A model generated the notes under the pieces. That model did no database searches and was not told the DNA's origin. It saw only the letters and a list, made by a program, of their open reading frames with translations. Shown here in pieces: positions 7,657 through 15,454 of a DNA stretch of 48,369 nt. Each line of letters opens with the position of its first letter. Positions within the stretch are counted from its first letter, which is position 1. Origin of the DNA: Mycolicibacterium sp. Its GTDB lineage: Bacteria > Actinomycetota > Actinomycetes > Mycobacteriales > Mycobacteriaceae. The stretch spans positions 1-48,369 of the forward strand of contig NZ_JAEMTA010000036.1 in assembly GCF_016462545.1 (NCBI RefSeq), given 5' to 3'. Both the position numbers and the translations under genes were made by a program.

Positions 7657-8679
7657 GTGACGGTTCGGGTAGGCGTTAACGGCTTCGGTCGAATCGGACG
7701 CAACTTCTTCAGGGCGCTGGACGCCCAGAAGGCGTTGGGTAACAACACCGACATCGAGATCATCGCGGTCAACGACCTGACCAGTAACGCGACGCTCGCC
7801 CACCTGCTGAAGTTCGACTCGATCCTGGGCCGGCTGCCGTACGAGGTCAGCCTCGAGGGAGACGACACCATCGTCGTCGGCGACACCAAGATCAAGGCCC
7901 TCGAGGTCAAGGCCGGACCGTCGGAGCTGCCGTGGGGCGACCTCGGCGTCGACGTCGTCGTCGAGTCCACCGGCATCTTCACCAACGCCGCGAAGGCCAA
8001 GGGGCACTTGGACGCCGGAGCCAAGAAGGTCATCATCTCCGCGCCGGCGACCGACCCGGACATCACCATCGTGCTCGGCGTGAACGATGACAAGTACGAC
8101 GGCAGCCAGAACATCATCTCGAATGCCTCGTGCACCACGAACTGCCTCGGCCCGCTGGCCAAGGTGCTCAACGACGAGTTCGGGATCGTCCGTGGTCTGA
8201 TGACGACGGTCCACGCCTACACACAGGATCAGAACCTGCAGGACGGCCCCCACAGCGACCTGCGTCGGGCCCGCGCCGCTGCGCTGAACATCGTGCCCAC
8301 CTCGACGGGTGCCGCGAAGGCCATCGGCCTGGTGTTGCCCGAGCTGAAGGGCAAGCTCGACGGTTACGCACTGCGGGTGCCGATCCCCACGGGCTCGTGC
8401 ACCGACCTGACCGTCGAACTGGCCAAGGCCGGCACCGCCGACGAGATCAACGCCGCGATGAAGGCCGCTGCCGAAGGCAAGCTCAAGGGCATTCTGAAGT
8501 ACTACGACGCGCCCATCGTCTCCAGCGACATCGTCACCGATCCGCACAGCTCGATCTTCGACTCGGGCCTGACCAAGGTGATCGACAACCAGGCCAAGGT
8601 CGTGTCCTGGTACGACAACGAGTGGGGTTACTCCAACCGTCTGGTCGACCTGGTCGCGCTCGTCGGCAAGTCGCTGTAG
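7657..8679 (+). CDS. gap: Glyceraldehyde-3-phosphate dehydrogenase
   Basis: Oxidises glyceraldehyde-3-phosphate with NAD and phosphate to 1,3-bisphosphoglycerate in glycolysis, or the reverse in gluconeogenesis. The 340-residue protein has the N-terminal Rossmann motif VGVNGFGRIGRNFFRAL and the catalytic block SNASCTTNCLGPLAKVL with the nucleophile Cys at about residue 159. Next come TTVHAYTQDQ, the GAAKAIGLVLPELKGKLDG substrate loop, and WYDNEWGYSNRLVDL at the end. The start is a GTG with AAGGAG about seven bases upstream. It heads the gap-pgk-tpiA-secG run; pgk starts 10 bp after its stop. Length and motifs are normal for a glycolytic class I GapA. Confidence 0.98.
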   Translation: MTVRVGVNGFGRIGRNFFRALDAQKALGNNTDIEIIAVNDLTSNATLAHLLKFDSILGRLPYEVSLEGDDTIVVGDTKIKALEVKAGPSELPWGDLGVDVVVESTGIFTNAAKAKGHLDAGAKKVIISAPATDPDITIVLGVNDDKYDGSQNIISNASCTTNCLGPLAKVLNDEFGIVRGLMTTVHAYTQDQNLQDGPHSDLRRARAAALNIVPTSTGAAKAIGLVLPELKGKLDGYALRVPIPTGSCTDLTVELAKAGTADEINAAMKAAAEGKLKGILKYYDAPIVSSDIVTDPHSSIFDSGLTKVIDNQAKVVSWYDNEWGYSNRLVDLVALVGKSL

Positions 8680-8689
8680 AGCGAAAGTC

Positions 8690-9916
8690 GTGGCTCACTC
8701 CTCCATCAAGTCGCTAGCGGATCTCCTCGCCGAGGGTGTCGAAGGTCGTGGCGTGCTCGTCCGCTCCGACCTGAACGTGCCTCTCGACGACGAAGGCCAC
8801 ATCACCGATCCGGGCCGGATCCTGGCATCGGTGCCCACGCTGAAGGCACTCTCCGATGCCGGGGCGAAGGTCGTCGTGGCCGCGCACCTCGGACGGCCGA
8901 AGGGCGGGCCCGAGCCGAAGTTCTCGCTCGCGCCCGTGGCTGCTGCGCTCGGTGAGCAACTCGGCAGGCACGTCCAGCTCGCCGGGGACGTCGTGGGCTC
9001 CGATGCGCTTGCTCGTGCCGAAGGCCTCACCGACGGTGACGTGTTGATGCTGGAGAACATCCGGTTCGAGGAGCGGGAGACCAGCAAGGACGACGGCGAG
9101 CGGCTTTCGCTGGCCAAGGCGCTCGCCGAACTCGTCGGAGACGACGGCGCCTTCGTGTCCGACGGCTTCGGCGTCGTACACCGCAAGCAGGCTTCGGTGT
9201 ATGACGTGGCTACGCTGCTGCCGCACTACGCGGGCACGCTGGTGGCCACCGAGGTCAAGGTGCTCGAGCAGCTGACCTCCTCGACCGCTCGGCCCTATGC
9301 GGTGGTGCTCGGCGGTTCGAAGGTGTCCGACAAGCTGGCCGTCATCGAGAACCTGGCCACGAAGGCCGACAGCATCGTCATCGGTGGCGGCATGTGCTAC
9401 ACCTTCCTTGCCGCGCAAGGACTTTCGGTGGGCACGTCGCTCTGCCAGCCGGAGATGATCGACACGTGCAAGAAGCTTCTCGAGGATTACGGAGACGTCA
9501 TCCACCTGCCGGTGGACATCGTCGTCGCCGCGGAGTTCGCCGCCGACTCCCCACCGCAGACCGTGGCCGCGAACGAGATTCCCGAGGACAAGATGGGCTT
9601 GGACATCGGCCCGGAGTCGGTGAAGCGATTCACGGCGCTGCTGTCCAACGCCAAGACGGTGTTCTGGAACGGCCCGATGGGCGTGTTCGAGTTTCCGGCG
9701 TTCGCCGCGGGCACCAAGGGCGTCGCGGAGGCCGTCATCGGCGCCACCGCCAAGGGTGCGTTCAGCGTCGTCGGCGGCGGCGACTCGGCTGCCGCGGTGC
9801 GCCAGCTCGGCCTTCCGGACGAAGGCTTCTCGCACATTTCGACCGGTGGTGGGGCGTCGCTGGAATACCTTGAGGGCAAGACCCTGCCCGGTATCTCGAT
9901 CCTCGAAACTGCCTGA
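8690..9916 (+). CDS. pgk: Phosphoglycerate kinase
   Basis: Transfers the acyl phosphate of 1,3-bisphosphoglycerate to ADP, giving ATP and 3-phosphoglycerate. The 408-residue, two-lobed kinase shows the substrate-binding VRSDLNVPLDD near residues 24-34, AHLGRPKGGP, the block FVSDGFGVVHRKQASV, GGSKVSDKLAVIENL, and the nucleotide-binding C-lobe FWNGPMGVFE and VVGGGDSAAAV ending with HISTGGGASLEYLEG. It starts at a GTG 10 bp after gap and has no strong ribosome-binding site of its own, which suggests coupling. The next start, a leader ORF for tpiA, follows 17 bp after the stop. Confidence 0.98.
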   Translation: MAHSSIKSLADLLAEGVEGRGVLVRSDLNVPLDDEGHITDPGRILASVPTLKALSDAGAKVVVAAHLGRPKGGPEPKFSLAPVAAALGEQLGRHVQLAGDVVGSDALARAEGLTDGDVLMLENIRFEERETSKDDGERLSLAKALAELVGDDGAFVSDGFGVVHRKQASVYDVATLLPHYAGTLVATEVKVLEQLTSSTARPYAVVLGGSKVSDKLAVIENLATKADSIVIGGGMCYTFLAAQGLSVGTSLCQPEMIDTCKKLLEDYGDVIHLPVDIVVAAEFAADSPPQTVAANEIPEDKMGLDIGPESVKRFTALLSNAKTVFWNGPMGVFEFPAFAAGTKGVAEAVIGATAKGAFSVVGGGDSAAAVRQLGLPDEGFSHISTGGGASLEYLEGKTLPGISILETA

Positions 9917-9933
9917 CCTCAAGGAGACCCGTC

Positions 9934-9975
9934 ATGTCGATCTTCGTCCGAGAGGCTCATCGCCGTGCCCCGTAA
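9934..9975 (+). CDS. 13-codon leader ORF overlapping the tpiA start
   Basis: An ATG at 9934 sits seven bases behind a near-perfect AAGGAG (9921-9926) and encodes MSIFVREAHRRAP before a TAA at 9973. It is out of frame with tpiA and overlaps the first 11 bases of that gene, whose own GTG (9965) has only a weaker GAGAGG upstream. The strongest ribosome-binding site in the junction therefore serves the short ORF, not tpiA. It may act as a translational coupler or leader peptide. The peptide itself is not recognised, and its conservation is unknown. Confidence 0.45.
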   Translation: MSIFVREAHRRAP

Positions 9976-10750
9976 ACCCCTCATCGCCGGCAACTGGAAG
10001 ATGAACCTCAACCACTTCGAGGCCATCGCCCTGGTGCAGAAGATCGCGTTCTCGTTGCCCGAGAAGTACTTCGACAAGGTCGACGTCACGGTCATCCCGC
10101 CGTTCACGGATCTGCGGAGTGTGCAGACCCTCGTCGACGGCGACAAGCTCAAGCTGACCTACGGAGCCCAGGACGTCTCGAAGCACGACTCCGGCGCGTA
10201 CACCGGCGAGATCAGCGGCGCATTCCTGGCCAAGCTCGGCTGCACCTTCGCGGTCGTGGGCCACTCCGAGCGGCGTACCTATCACGACGAGGACGACGCG
10301 CTGGTGGCGGCGAAGGCCGCGGCAGCCCTGAAACACGGACTGACCCCGATCATCTGCATCGGCGAAGGGTTGGAGATCCGCGAGGCGGGGGAGCACGTCG
10401 CCTACAACGTGAACCAGTTGAAGGGCTCACTGGCGGGGCTGTCGGCCGAGCAGATCGGAGCGAGTGTCATCGCCTACGAACCCGTGTGGGCGATTGGCAC
10501 CGGGCGCGTGGCCAGTGCCGCCGATGCGCAGGAGGTCTGCGGCGCGATTCGCAGCGAGCTGGCCAATCTGGCATCGGTGGACGTCGCGGCGGCCGTCCGC
10601 GTGCTCTACGGCGGTTCGGTGAACGCCAAGAACGTGGGCGAGATCGTCGGCCAGGCGGACGTCGACGGCGCCCTGGTCGGCGGCGCGTCATTGGACGGCG
10701 AGCAGTTCGCGATCCTGTCCGCGATCGCCGCCGGCGGGCCGATTCCCTGA
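9965..10750 (+). CDS. tpiA: Triosephosphate isomerase
   Basis: Interconverts dihydroxyacetone phosphate and glyceraldehyde-3-phosphate. The 261-residue TIM barrel starts MPRKPLIAGNWKMN with the catalytic Lys in NWKMN. It has the electrophilic His in FAVVGHSERR (about residue 100), the base Glu in VIAYEPVWAIGTGR (about residue 173) with the adjoining loop 6, and the phosphate-binding YGGSVNAKN and GALVGGASL near the end. The GTG at 9965 is the only start that gives the complete family N-terminus. It is preceded by GAGAGG and overlapped by a short leader ORF. Third gene of the gap operon; secG follows 30 bp later. Confidence 0.97.
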   Translation: MPRKPLIAGNWKMNLNHFEAIALVQKIAFSLPEKYFDKVDVTVIPPFTDLRSVQTLVDGDKLKLTYGAQDVSKHDSGAYTGEISGAFLAKLGCTFAVVGHSERRTYHDEDDALVAAKAAAALKHGLTPIICIGEGLEIREAGEHVAYNVNQLKGSLAGLSAEQIGASVIAYEPVWAIGTGRVASAADAQEVCGAIRSELANLASVDVAAAVRVLYGGSVNAKNVGEIVGQADVDGALVGGASLDGEQFAILSAIAAGGPIP

Positions 10751-10780
10751 TCCGGCCGGTCGCCCGGTAATCTGGCACTC

Positions 10781-11017
10781 ATGATTTTCGCTCTGCAGAT
10801 CACCCTCGTCGTCACCAGCGTTCTGGTGATCCTGTTGGTGCTCCTGCATCGGGCAAAGGGTGGCGGTCTGTCGACGCTGTTCGGCGGTGGCGTGCAGTCC
10901 AGCCTCTCCGGATCCACGGTCGTCGAGAAGAACCTGGACCGACTGACCTACTTCGTCACCGGCATCTGGCTCGTCTCCATCATCGCCGTCGCACTGCAGA
11001 TCAAGTACGGCGCCTGA
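10781..11017 (+). CDS. secG: Preprotein translocase subunit SecG
   Basis: Small accessory subunit of the SecYEG channel in the cytoplasmic membrane. The 78-residue protein has two transmembrane helices (about residues 3-22, ending in LLVLLHRAK, and about 53-72, ending VALQIKYGA). They are joined by the conserved cytoplasmic loop AKGGGLSTLFGGGVQSSLSG, which is diagnostic. The ATG is at 10781, 30 bp after tpiA, the same gene order as in other mycobacteria and corynebacteria. Its 3' end overlaps the convergent ankyrin gene by 17 bp. Confidence 0.95.
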   Translation: MIFALQITLVVTSVLVILLVLLHRAKGGGLSTLFGGGVQSSLSGSTVVEKNLDRLTYFVTGIWLVSIIAVALQIKYGA

Positions 11018-12272
11018 CCCGTAGGATCGCCGCCGTCGCCTCGGCGTGACCGTGCTCGGCCCAGCCCAGCGGCGTCGTGCCGTAGTGGGCGTCGACCACA
11101 TCGGGGTCGGCCCCGCACTCCAGTAGCGTCACCACCAGGTCGACGTCGCCGATCCAGGCCGCGTGATGCAGCAGCGTATGCCCGTCGAACTGGGCGTCCA
11201 GGTCGCCGCCCGCAGCGGCCAACGCCCGCACCCCGTCGGGCGTGCCCGCAGCGGCGATCGGCGGATCGGCAGCCCCCGACCGCCAGGGTGACGGAGACTC
11301 GGCAGGCCGACCGACGGTGAAGCCGTGGCTAGCCAGAAGTTCACGTCGTGCCGTGAAGCCGTGGTCCCGCGCCCAGTCGACCTGACGCTGCACCATGTCG
11401 ATCGGGCTCTCCAGCGCCTCGCCCAGTCGTCGGTGCCAGACGCCGCCCGGTCCGCGACCAAGCCCATGCGCCAACAGGAGTCGGAGGTGGCCGTCGTCCC
11501 GGCCGAACATTCGGTTGTACAGCGCCTGCGCGTCATTCGGATCTGCTCCGCGGCGCAGCAGCTCGCCAGCCAACTCGTCGCAGGCCGGGTGTCGGGGCTG
11601 CCTCCCGGGGCCCGCCTCGCCCTCGCCGAAGCACAGGGTCAGCACCGTGAACGGCGTCGGCTGACCGAGCCACAGATAGCCCGCGTTCGGATCCGCACCG
11701 GCGTCCAGCAGGAGACGCGCCACGGTCAGCGGATCCCGTTGCGGCACGCGTGAGGCAGCGAGGTGAAACAGGGCCGTCCACCCGAAGGGTCCGCCCTGGC
11801 CGCGCGCACCGGCGGGGTTCTCGGCGAGGTGTGCCCGAACAGCCGCCGGATCACCCACCGCCGCTGCGGCGTACAGATTCCGCGCGGGCAGATCGGGGTG
11901 CGCGCTCAAGACGTCTGCAGCGGCCGACCACCGGGCCGGACCGTCGTTCTGCGAGTAGGTGAGGCACGCCAGCGACAGGAAGGTCGACAGCGGATCGTCG
12001 GCGGCGGCGATCGTGGGGTCGCGCCGCAGTCGTTCGGCCGTGCGCAGGTATCCCGCCAGCCGAGGCCAGCTGCTGAACCCGACGGTGCGGGCCACCACGT
12101 GCTGGGCCGCGGTCAGTGCGAAGGCCCCCGGGTCGGTGGGCGCCCCGGCGGGATGGTGATGAGCCACCAGCGCGAGTGCCTCCGGATCGCTCTCCCGGAC
12201 CGCCCGTTGTAGACGACGGGCATCGCGGCGGAATCGCTCGAGGGAGGGATTGTTGGGCAGGGACGGGGCCAT
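11001..12272 (-). CDS. Ankyrin-repeat protein
   Basis: A 423-residue cytoplasmic protein of ankyrin-like repeats; no enzymatic domain or membrane segment was seen. Repeats are visible at roughly residues 120-150 (NLYAAAAVGDPAAVRAHL), 155-190 (FGWTALFHLAASR, then TVARLLLDAGADPN), 225-255 (LLRRGADPND), 345-385 (DGHTLLHHAAWIGDVDLV, LLECGADPD) and at the end (YGTTPLGWAEHGHAEATAAIL). The N-terminal 90 residues (RFRRDARRLQRAVRESDPEAL, then VVARTVGFSSWPRLAGYL) are the pattern often found before ankyrin repeats in actinobacterial proteins. The ATG at 12272 has an ideal AAAGGAGG upstream. It converges on secG and diverges from ppc. Binding partner unknown. Confidence 0.85.
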   Translation of the reverse strand: MAPSLPNNPSLERFRRDARRLQRAVRESDPEALALVAHHHPAGAPTDPGAFALTAAQHVVARTVGFSSWPRLAGYLRTAERLRRDPTIAAADDPLSTFLSLACLTYSQNDGPARWSAAADVLSAHPDLPARNLYAAAAVGDPAAVRAHLAENPAGARGQGGPFGWTALFHLAASRVPQRDPLTVARLLLDAGADPNAGYLWLGQPTPFTVLTLCFGEGEAGPGRQPRHPACDELAGELLRRGADPNDAQALYNRMFGRDDGHLRLLLAHGLGRGPGGVWHRRLGEALESPIDMVQRQVDWARDHGFTARRELLASHGFTVGRPAESPSPWRSGAADPPIAAAGTPDGVRALAAAGGDLDAQFDGHTLLHHAAWIGDVDLVVTLLECGADPDVVDAHYGTTPLGWAEHGHAEATAAILRVRRRT

Positions 12273-12480
12273 TGCGGCCTCCTTTCGCAGCACCCGATGT
12301 CCGCTGCGTCGGAGCCGAAAGGAGGACGACCTCATCGATTCTCACCCAGGTAGGCTGTGCCACTTTCCGCGGACCGGAGGCGCCCCGGGACGCCTGCGGG
12401 CGAGGCTACCCGATCGGCCGCACGACGGCGTCCGATGGGCTCGTACTGCGGCCCGATCCCGCTACGTCGATACTTGACGC
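12273..12480 (+). other. Divergent intergenic region ankyrin gene / ppc
   Basis: 208 bp between divergent starts. It contains the AAAGGAGG of the ankyrin gene (complement of about 12276-12285), a short dyad AGGCG-N8-CGCCT at 12378-12395, and the putative ppc -10 box near its right end. No ORF with plausible coding character was found here. Confidence 0.5.
12469..12474 (+). promoter_or_regulatory. Putative -10 box for leaderless ppc transcript
   Basis: GATACT lies exactly six bases before the ppc ATG (12481), and ppc has no Shine-Dalgarno sequence. That spacing puts the expected transcription start on the A of the start codon, the leaderless arrangement common in mycobacteria. Confidence 0.4.
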
Positions 12481-15282
12481 ATGGCCGAAGCACCCGATAC
12501 CGCACTCGAACCCATCGGCTCGGTGCGCCGAACCCAGGTGGGTCGCGAGGCGACCGAACCCATGCGCGAAGACATTCGCCTGCTCGGCACGATCCTCGGC
12601 GACACCGTGCGCGAGCAGAACGGTGGCCACGTCTTCGATCTGGTGGAGCGGGCACGGGTGGGGTCATTCCAGGTGCGCCGGTCCGAGATCGACCGCGCCG
12701 AGCTCGCGAGCCTGTTCGACGGCATCGACGTGCACGAGGCGATTCCGGTCATCCGGGCCTTCACGCACTTCGCCCTGCTGGCCAACGTGGCCGAGGACAT
12801 TCACCGGGAGCGGCGCCGCGCCGTCCACGTCGCGGCGGGTGAACCGCCGCAGCACAGCAGTCTGGCGGCTACCTATCTGAAGCTGGAGTCCGCCGAACTG
12901 GACTCCGCCACGGTCGCCGACGCGCTCGCCGGTGCGCTGGTGTCACCGGTGATCACCGCGCATCCCACCGAGACCCGCCGCAGGACCGTGTTCGACACCC
13001 AGCACCGGATCACCGAGCTGATGCGGCTGCGCATGCGCGGACATGCCCACACCGACGACGGCCGCAGCATCGACCTCGAGCTGCGCCGACACATCCTGAC
13101 GCTGTGGCAGACGGCGCTGATACGGTTGTCGCGGTTGAAGATTCAAGACGAGATCGAAACTGGACTGCGTTACTACCCGGCCGCCCTCTTCGAAGTCATC
13201 CCGCAGGTCAACGCCGAGGTCCGGACTGCTCTGCAGGCGCGGTGGCCCGACGCGCACGTGCTCGAAACCCCCATTCTGCGCCCCGGATCCTGGATCGGTG
13301 GCGACCGCGACGGCAACCCGAACGTCACGGCCGAGGTCGTCCGACTGGCGACCGGCAGCGCCGCGTTCACTGCGCTTGGGCACTACTTCGTCCAGCTGAC
13401 CGCCCTCGAAGAGGAGCTGTCGATGTCGGTGCGGCTGGTGCGCATCAGCGACGACTTGCGTGAACTCGCCGACACATGTGGTGAGCCGGCCCGCGCCGAC
13501 GAACCGTATCGCCGTGCACTCCGGGTGATCCACGGCCGGTTGACGGCCACGGCCGCCGAAATCCTGGATCGGCAGCCGGAGCACCAGCTCGACCTTGGCC
13601 TCCAGAGCTACGAGACGCCGGCTCGATTGCTGGCCGACCTCGACGTCATCGATGCGTCCCTGCGCGAGAACGGTAGCTCGGTGCTGGCCGAGGATCGGCT
13701 CGCTCGATTGCGGGAAGCCGTACGCGTCTTCGGTTTTCACCTGTCCGGATTGGACCTGCGGCAGAATTCGGAAGTGCACGAGGACGTGATGGCCGAGCTT
13801 CTCGCCTGGGCCGGCGTGCATCCCGACTACCTCTCCCTCTCGGAGCCGGAGCGCGTCGAGATCCTCGTCGCGGAGTTGGCCACACGCCGACCGCTGGTGA
13901 GACCCGGCGCCGAGCTGTCGGAGTTGGCGCGCAAGGAACTCGACATCACGGCAGCTGCGGCGCGTGCCGTCCGGGTGTTCGGACCCGCTGCGGTACCGAA
14001 CTACATCATCTCGATGTGCCAGTCGGTGTCGGACATGTTGGAGGCGGCCGTCTTCCTGAAGGAGGCGGGCCTGCTGGATGCTTCGGGTGACGAACCGTAC
14101 AGCCCGGTGGGCGTCGTACCGCTGTTCGAGACCATCGACGACCTGCAGCGCGGTTCGTCGATCATGGAGGCGGTGCTCGACATTCCGCTGTACCGGGCCC
14201 TCGTCCACGCCCGCGGCGAGCAGCAGGAAGTGATGCTCGGGTACTCCGACTCGAACAAGGACGGCGGTTACCTGGCGGCCAACTGGGCGCTCTACCGCGC
14301 CGAGCTCGATCTGGTCGAGATGGCCCGCGCGACCGGTATTCGGATGCGCCTCTTCCACGGTCGCGGCGGCACCGTCGGCCGCGGTGGTGGCCCCAGCTAC
14401 GACGCGATCCTGGCGCAGCCGCCAGGCGCGGTGAAGGGCTCGTTGCGCATCACCGAGCAGGGTGAAGTGATCGCCGCCAAGTACGCCGAACCGACGATCG
14501 CCCACCGAAATTTGGAGACGCTGCTGGCGGCGACGCTCGAGTCGACGCTGCTCGACGTGGAGGGACTTGGTGGGCTCGCCGAAAAGGCCTACGAGGTGCT
14601 CGACGACCTGGCGGCGCGGGCCCAACGCGCGTACGCCGAATTGGTGCACGAGACACCGGGTTTCGTGGAGTACTTCAAGCAGTCGACACCCGTCAGCGAG
14701 ATCGGCTCACTCAACATCGGGAGCCGACCCGCTTCCCGTAAGCCCACCACGGCCATCTCTGACCTCCGGGCCATCCCGTGGGTGCTCTCGTGGAGCCAGT
14801 CACGCGTCATGCTGCCGGGGTGGTATGGCACGGGAACCGCATTCGAGGAGTTCATCGCCGACGGTGCGGAGGACGCGCGCCTGGAGGTGCTTCGCGATCT
14901 CTACCAGACGTGGCCGTTCTTCCGTTCGGTGCTGTCCAACATGGCCCAGGTGCTCGCGAAGGCCGACATGGGTCTGGCCGCCAGGTACTCCGAACTGGTC
15001 GGCGACGAAGCGTTGCGGCACAGGGTCTTCGACAAGATCGTGGCCGAACACGACCGGACCATCAGGATGCACCGGCTCATCACGGGCCAGGACGATCTGC
15101 TGGCCGACAACCCCGCGTTGGCTCGTTCGGTGTTCAATCGCTTCCCGTATCTCGAGCCGCTCAATCACCTGCAGGTCGAACTGCTGCGTCGGTTCCGGTC
15201 CGGCGACGAGGACGAACTGGTGCAACGCGGGATCCTGCTCACGATGAGCGGTCTCGCGACGGCACTGCGCAACAGCGGGTAG
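12481..15282 (+). CDS. ppc: Phosphoenolpyruvate carboxylase
   Basis: Anaplerotic enzyme that adds bicarbonate to phosphoenolpyruvate to form oxaloacetate. The 933-residue protein is full length for bacterial PEPC. It shows the catalytic His block VITAHPTETRRRT (His161), GGDRDGNPNVTAEV, FHLSGLDLRQNSEVHE, GYSDSNKDGGYLAANW, the glycine-rich FHGRGGTVGRGGGPSY (about residue 626), QGEVIAAKYA, and SRPASRKPTTAISDLRAIPW, and it ends in the family-typical LRNSG. A possible leaderless start (GATACT six bases upstream) explains the missing ribosome-binding site. It is transcribed alone between the divergent ankyrin gene and a promoter for the next operon. M. tuberculosis, as I recall, lacks this gene at the locus. 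Confidence 0.97.
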   Translation: MAEAPDTALEPIGSVRRTQVGREATEPMREDIRLLGTILGDTVREQNGGHVFDLVERARVGSFQVRRSEIDRAELASLFDGIDVHEAIPVIRAFTHFALLANVAEDIHRERRRAVHVAAGEPPQHSSLAATYLKLESAELDSATVADALAGALVSPVITAHPTETRRRTVFDTQHRITELMRLRMRGHAHTDDGRSIDLELRRHILTLWQTALIRLSRLKIQDEIETGLRYYPAALFEVIPQVNAEVRTALQARWPDAHVLETPILRPGSWIGGDRDGNPNVTAEVVRLATGSAAFTALGHYFVQLTALEEELSMSVRLVRISDDLRELADTCGEPARADEPYRRALRVIHGRLTATAAEILDRQPEHQLDLGLQSYETPARLLADLDVIDASLRENGSSVLAEDRLARLREAVRVFGFHLSGLDLRQNSEVHEDVMAELLAWAGVHPDYLSLSEPERVEILVAELATRRPLVRPGAELSELARKELDITAAAARAVRVFGPAAVPNYIISMCQSVSDMLEAAVFLKEAGLLDASGDEPYSPVGVVPLFETIDDLQRGSSIMEAVLDIPLYRALVHARGEQQEVMLGYSDSNKDGGYLAANWALYRAELDLVEMARATGIRMRLFHGRGGTVGRGGGPSYDAILAQPPGAVKGSLRITEQGEVIAAKYAEPTIAHRNLETLLAATLESTLLDVEGLGGLAEKAYEVLDDLAARAQRAYAELVHETPGFVEYFKQSTPVSEIGSLNIGSRPASRKPTTAISDLRAIPWVLSWSQSRVMLPGWYGTGTAFEEFIADGAEDARLEVLRDLYQTWPFFRSVLSNMAQVLAKADMGLAARYSELVGDEALRHRVFDKIVAEHDRTIRMHRLITGQDDLLADNPALARSVFNRFPYLEPLNHLQVELLRRFRSGDEDELVQRGILLTMSGLATALRNSG

Positions 15283-15312
15283 TCAACCGCACTGCACGAG
15301 AGCCTCTTTCGA

Positions 15313-15330
15313 CTCGGGCAGGTGCCCGAG
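15313..15330 (+). terminator. Stem-loop after ppc, possible terminator
   Basis: CTCGGGCA-GG-TGCCCGAG is a perfect 8-bp inverted repeat 30 bp after the ppc stop; the usable stem is about 7 bp with a 4-nt loop. No T-run follows, which is common for mycobacterial terminators but makes the call uncertain. Confidence 0.4.
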
Positions 15331-15355
15331 GGCTGCGCTCGACTCGCGTACCGCG

Positions 15356-15383
15356 TTGACAATCGCCGTCCCAGGTGTAATGT
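15356..15383 (+). promoter_or_regulatory. SigA-type promoter of the DUF1214-sulfotransferase operon
   Basis: A consensus TTGACA (15356-15361) is followed after 16 bp by TAATGT (15378-15383), an unusually good match to the -35/-10 consensus for this GC-rich genome. Transcription would start near 15390. If so, the in-frame TTG (15356) and ATG (15380) cannot be the start of the first gene. Confidence 0.6.
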
Positions 15384-15399
15384 CCGACCTCGAGCTGTC

Positions 15400-15416
15400 T
15401 GAAAACAGTGTTTTCA
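15400..15416 (+). promoter_or_regulatory. 17-bp palindrome, probable TetR operator
   Basis: TGAAAAC-AGT-GTTTTCA is a perfect 7+7 inverted repeat and one of the few AT-rich stretches around. It begins 16 bp after the putative -10 box, so a bound repressor would sit at about +10 to +27 of the transcript. The operon it fronts encodes its own TetR-family regulator (17838-18479), the obvious candidate ligand. Confidence 0.55.
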
Positions 15417-15454
15417 CTTATCGGCGGCAGGGCGCCGGTGGAGACGGGGTGCGC

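Noticed and set aside
12943..14649. Minus-strand open frame of 568 codons within ppc
   Set aside because: Shadow frame typical of high-GC coding DNA; the plus-strand PEP carboxylase motifs are continuous through it. The same holds for the long antisense frames in pgk, mptB, sufB, zwf and tal.
15356..15382. TTG 15356 or ATG 15380 as start of the DUF1214 gene
   Set aside because: Both fall inside the TTGACA/TAATGT promoter and upstream of the palindrome, and neither has a ribosome-binding site; not excluded if another promoter exists.
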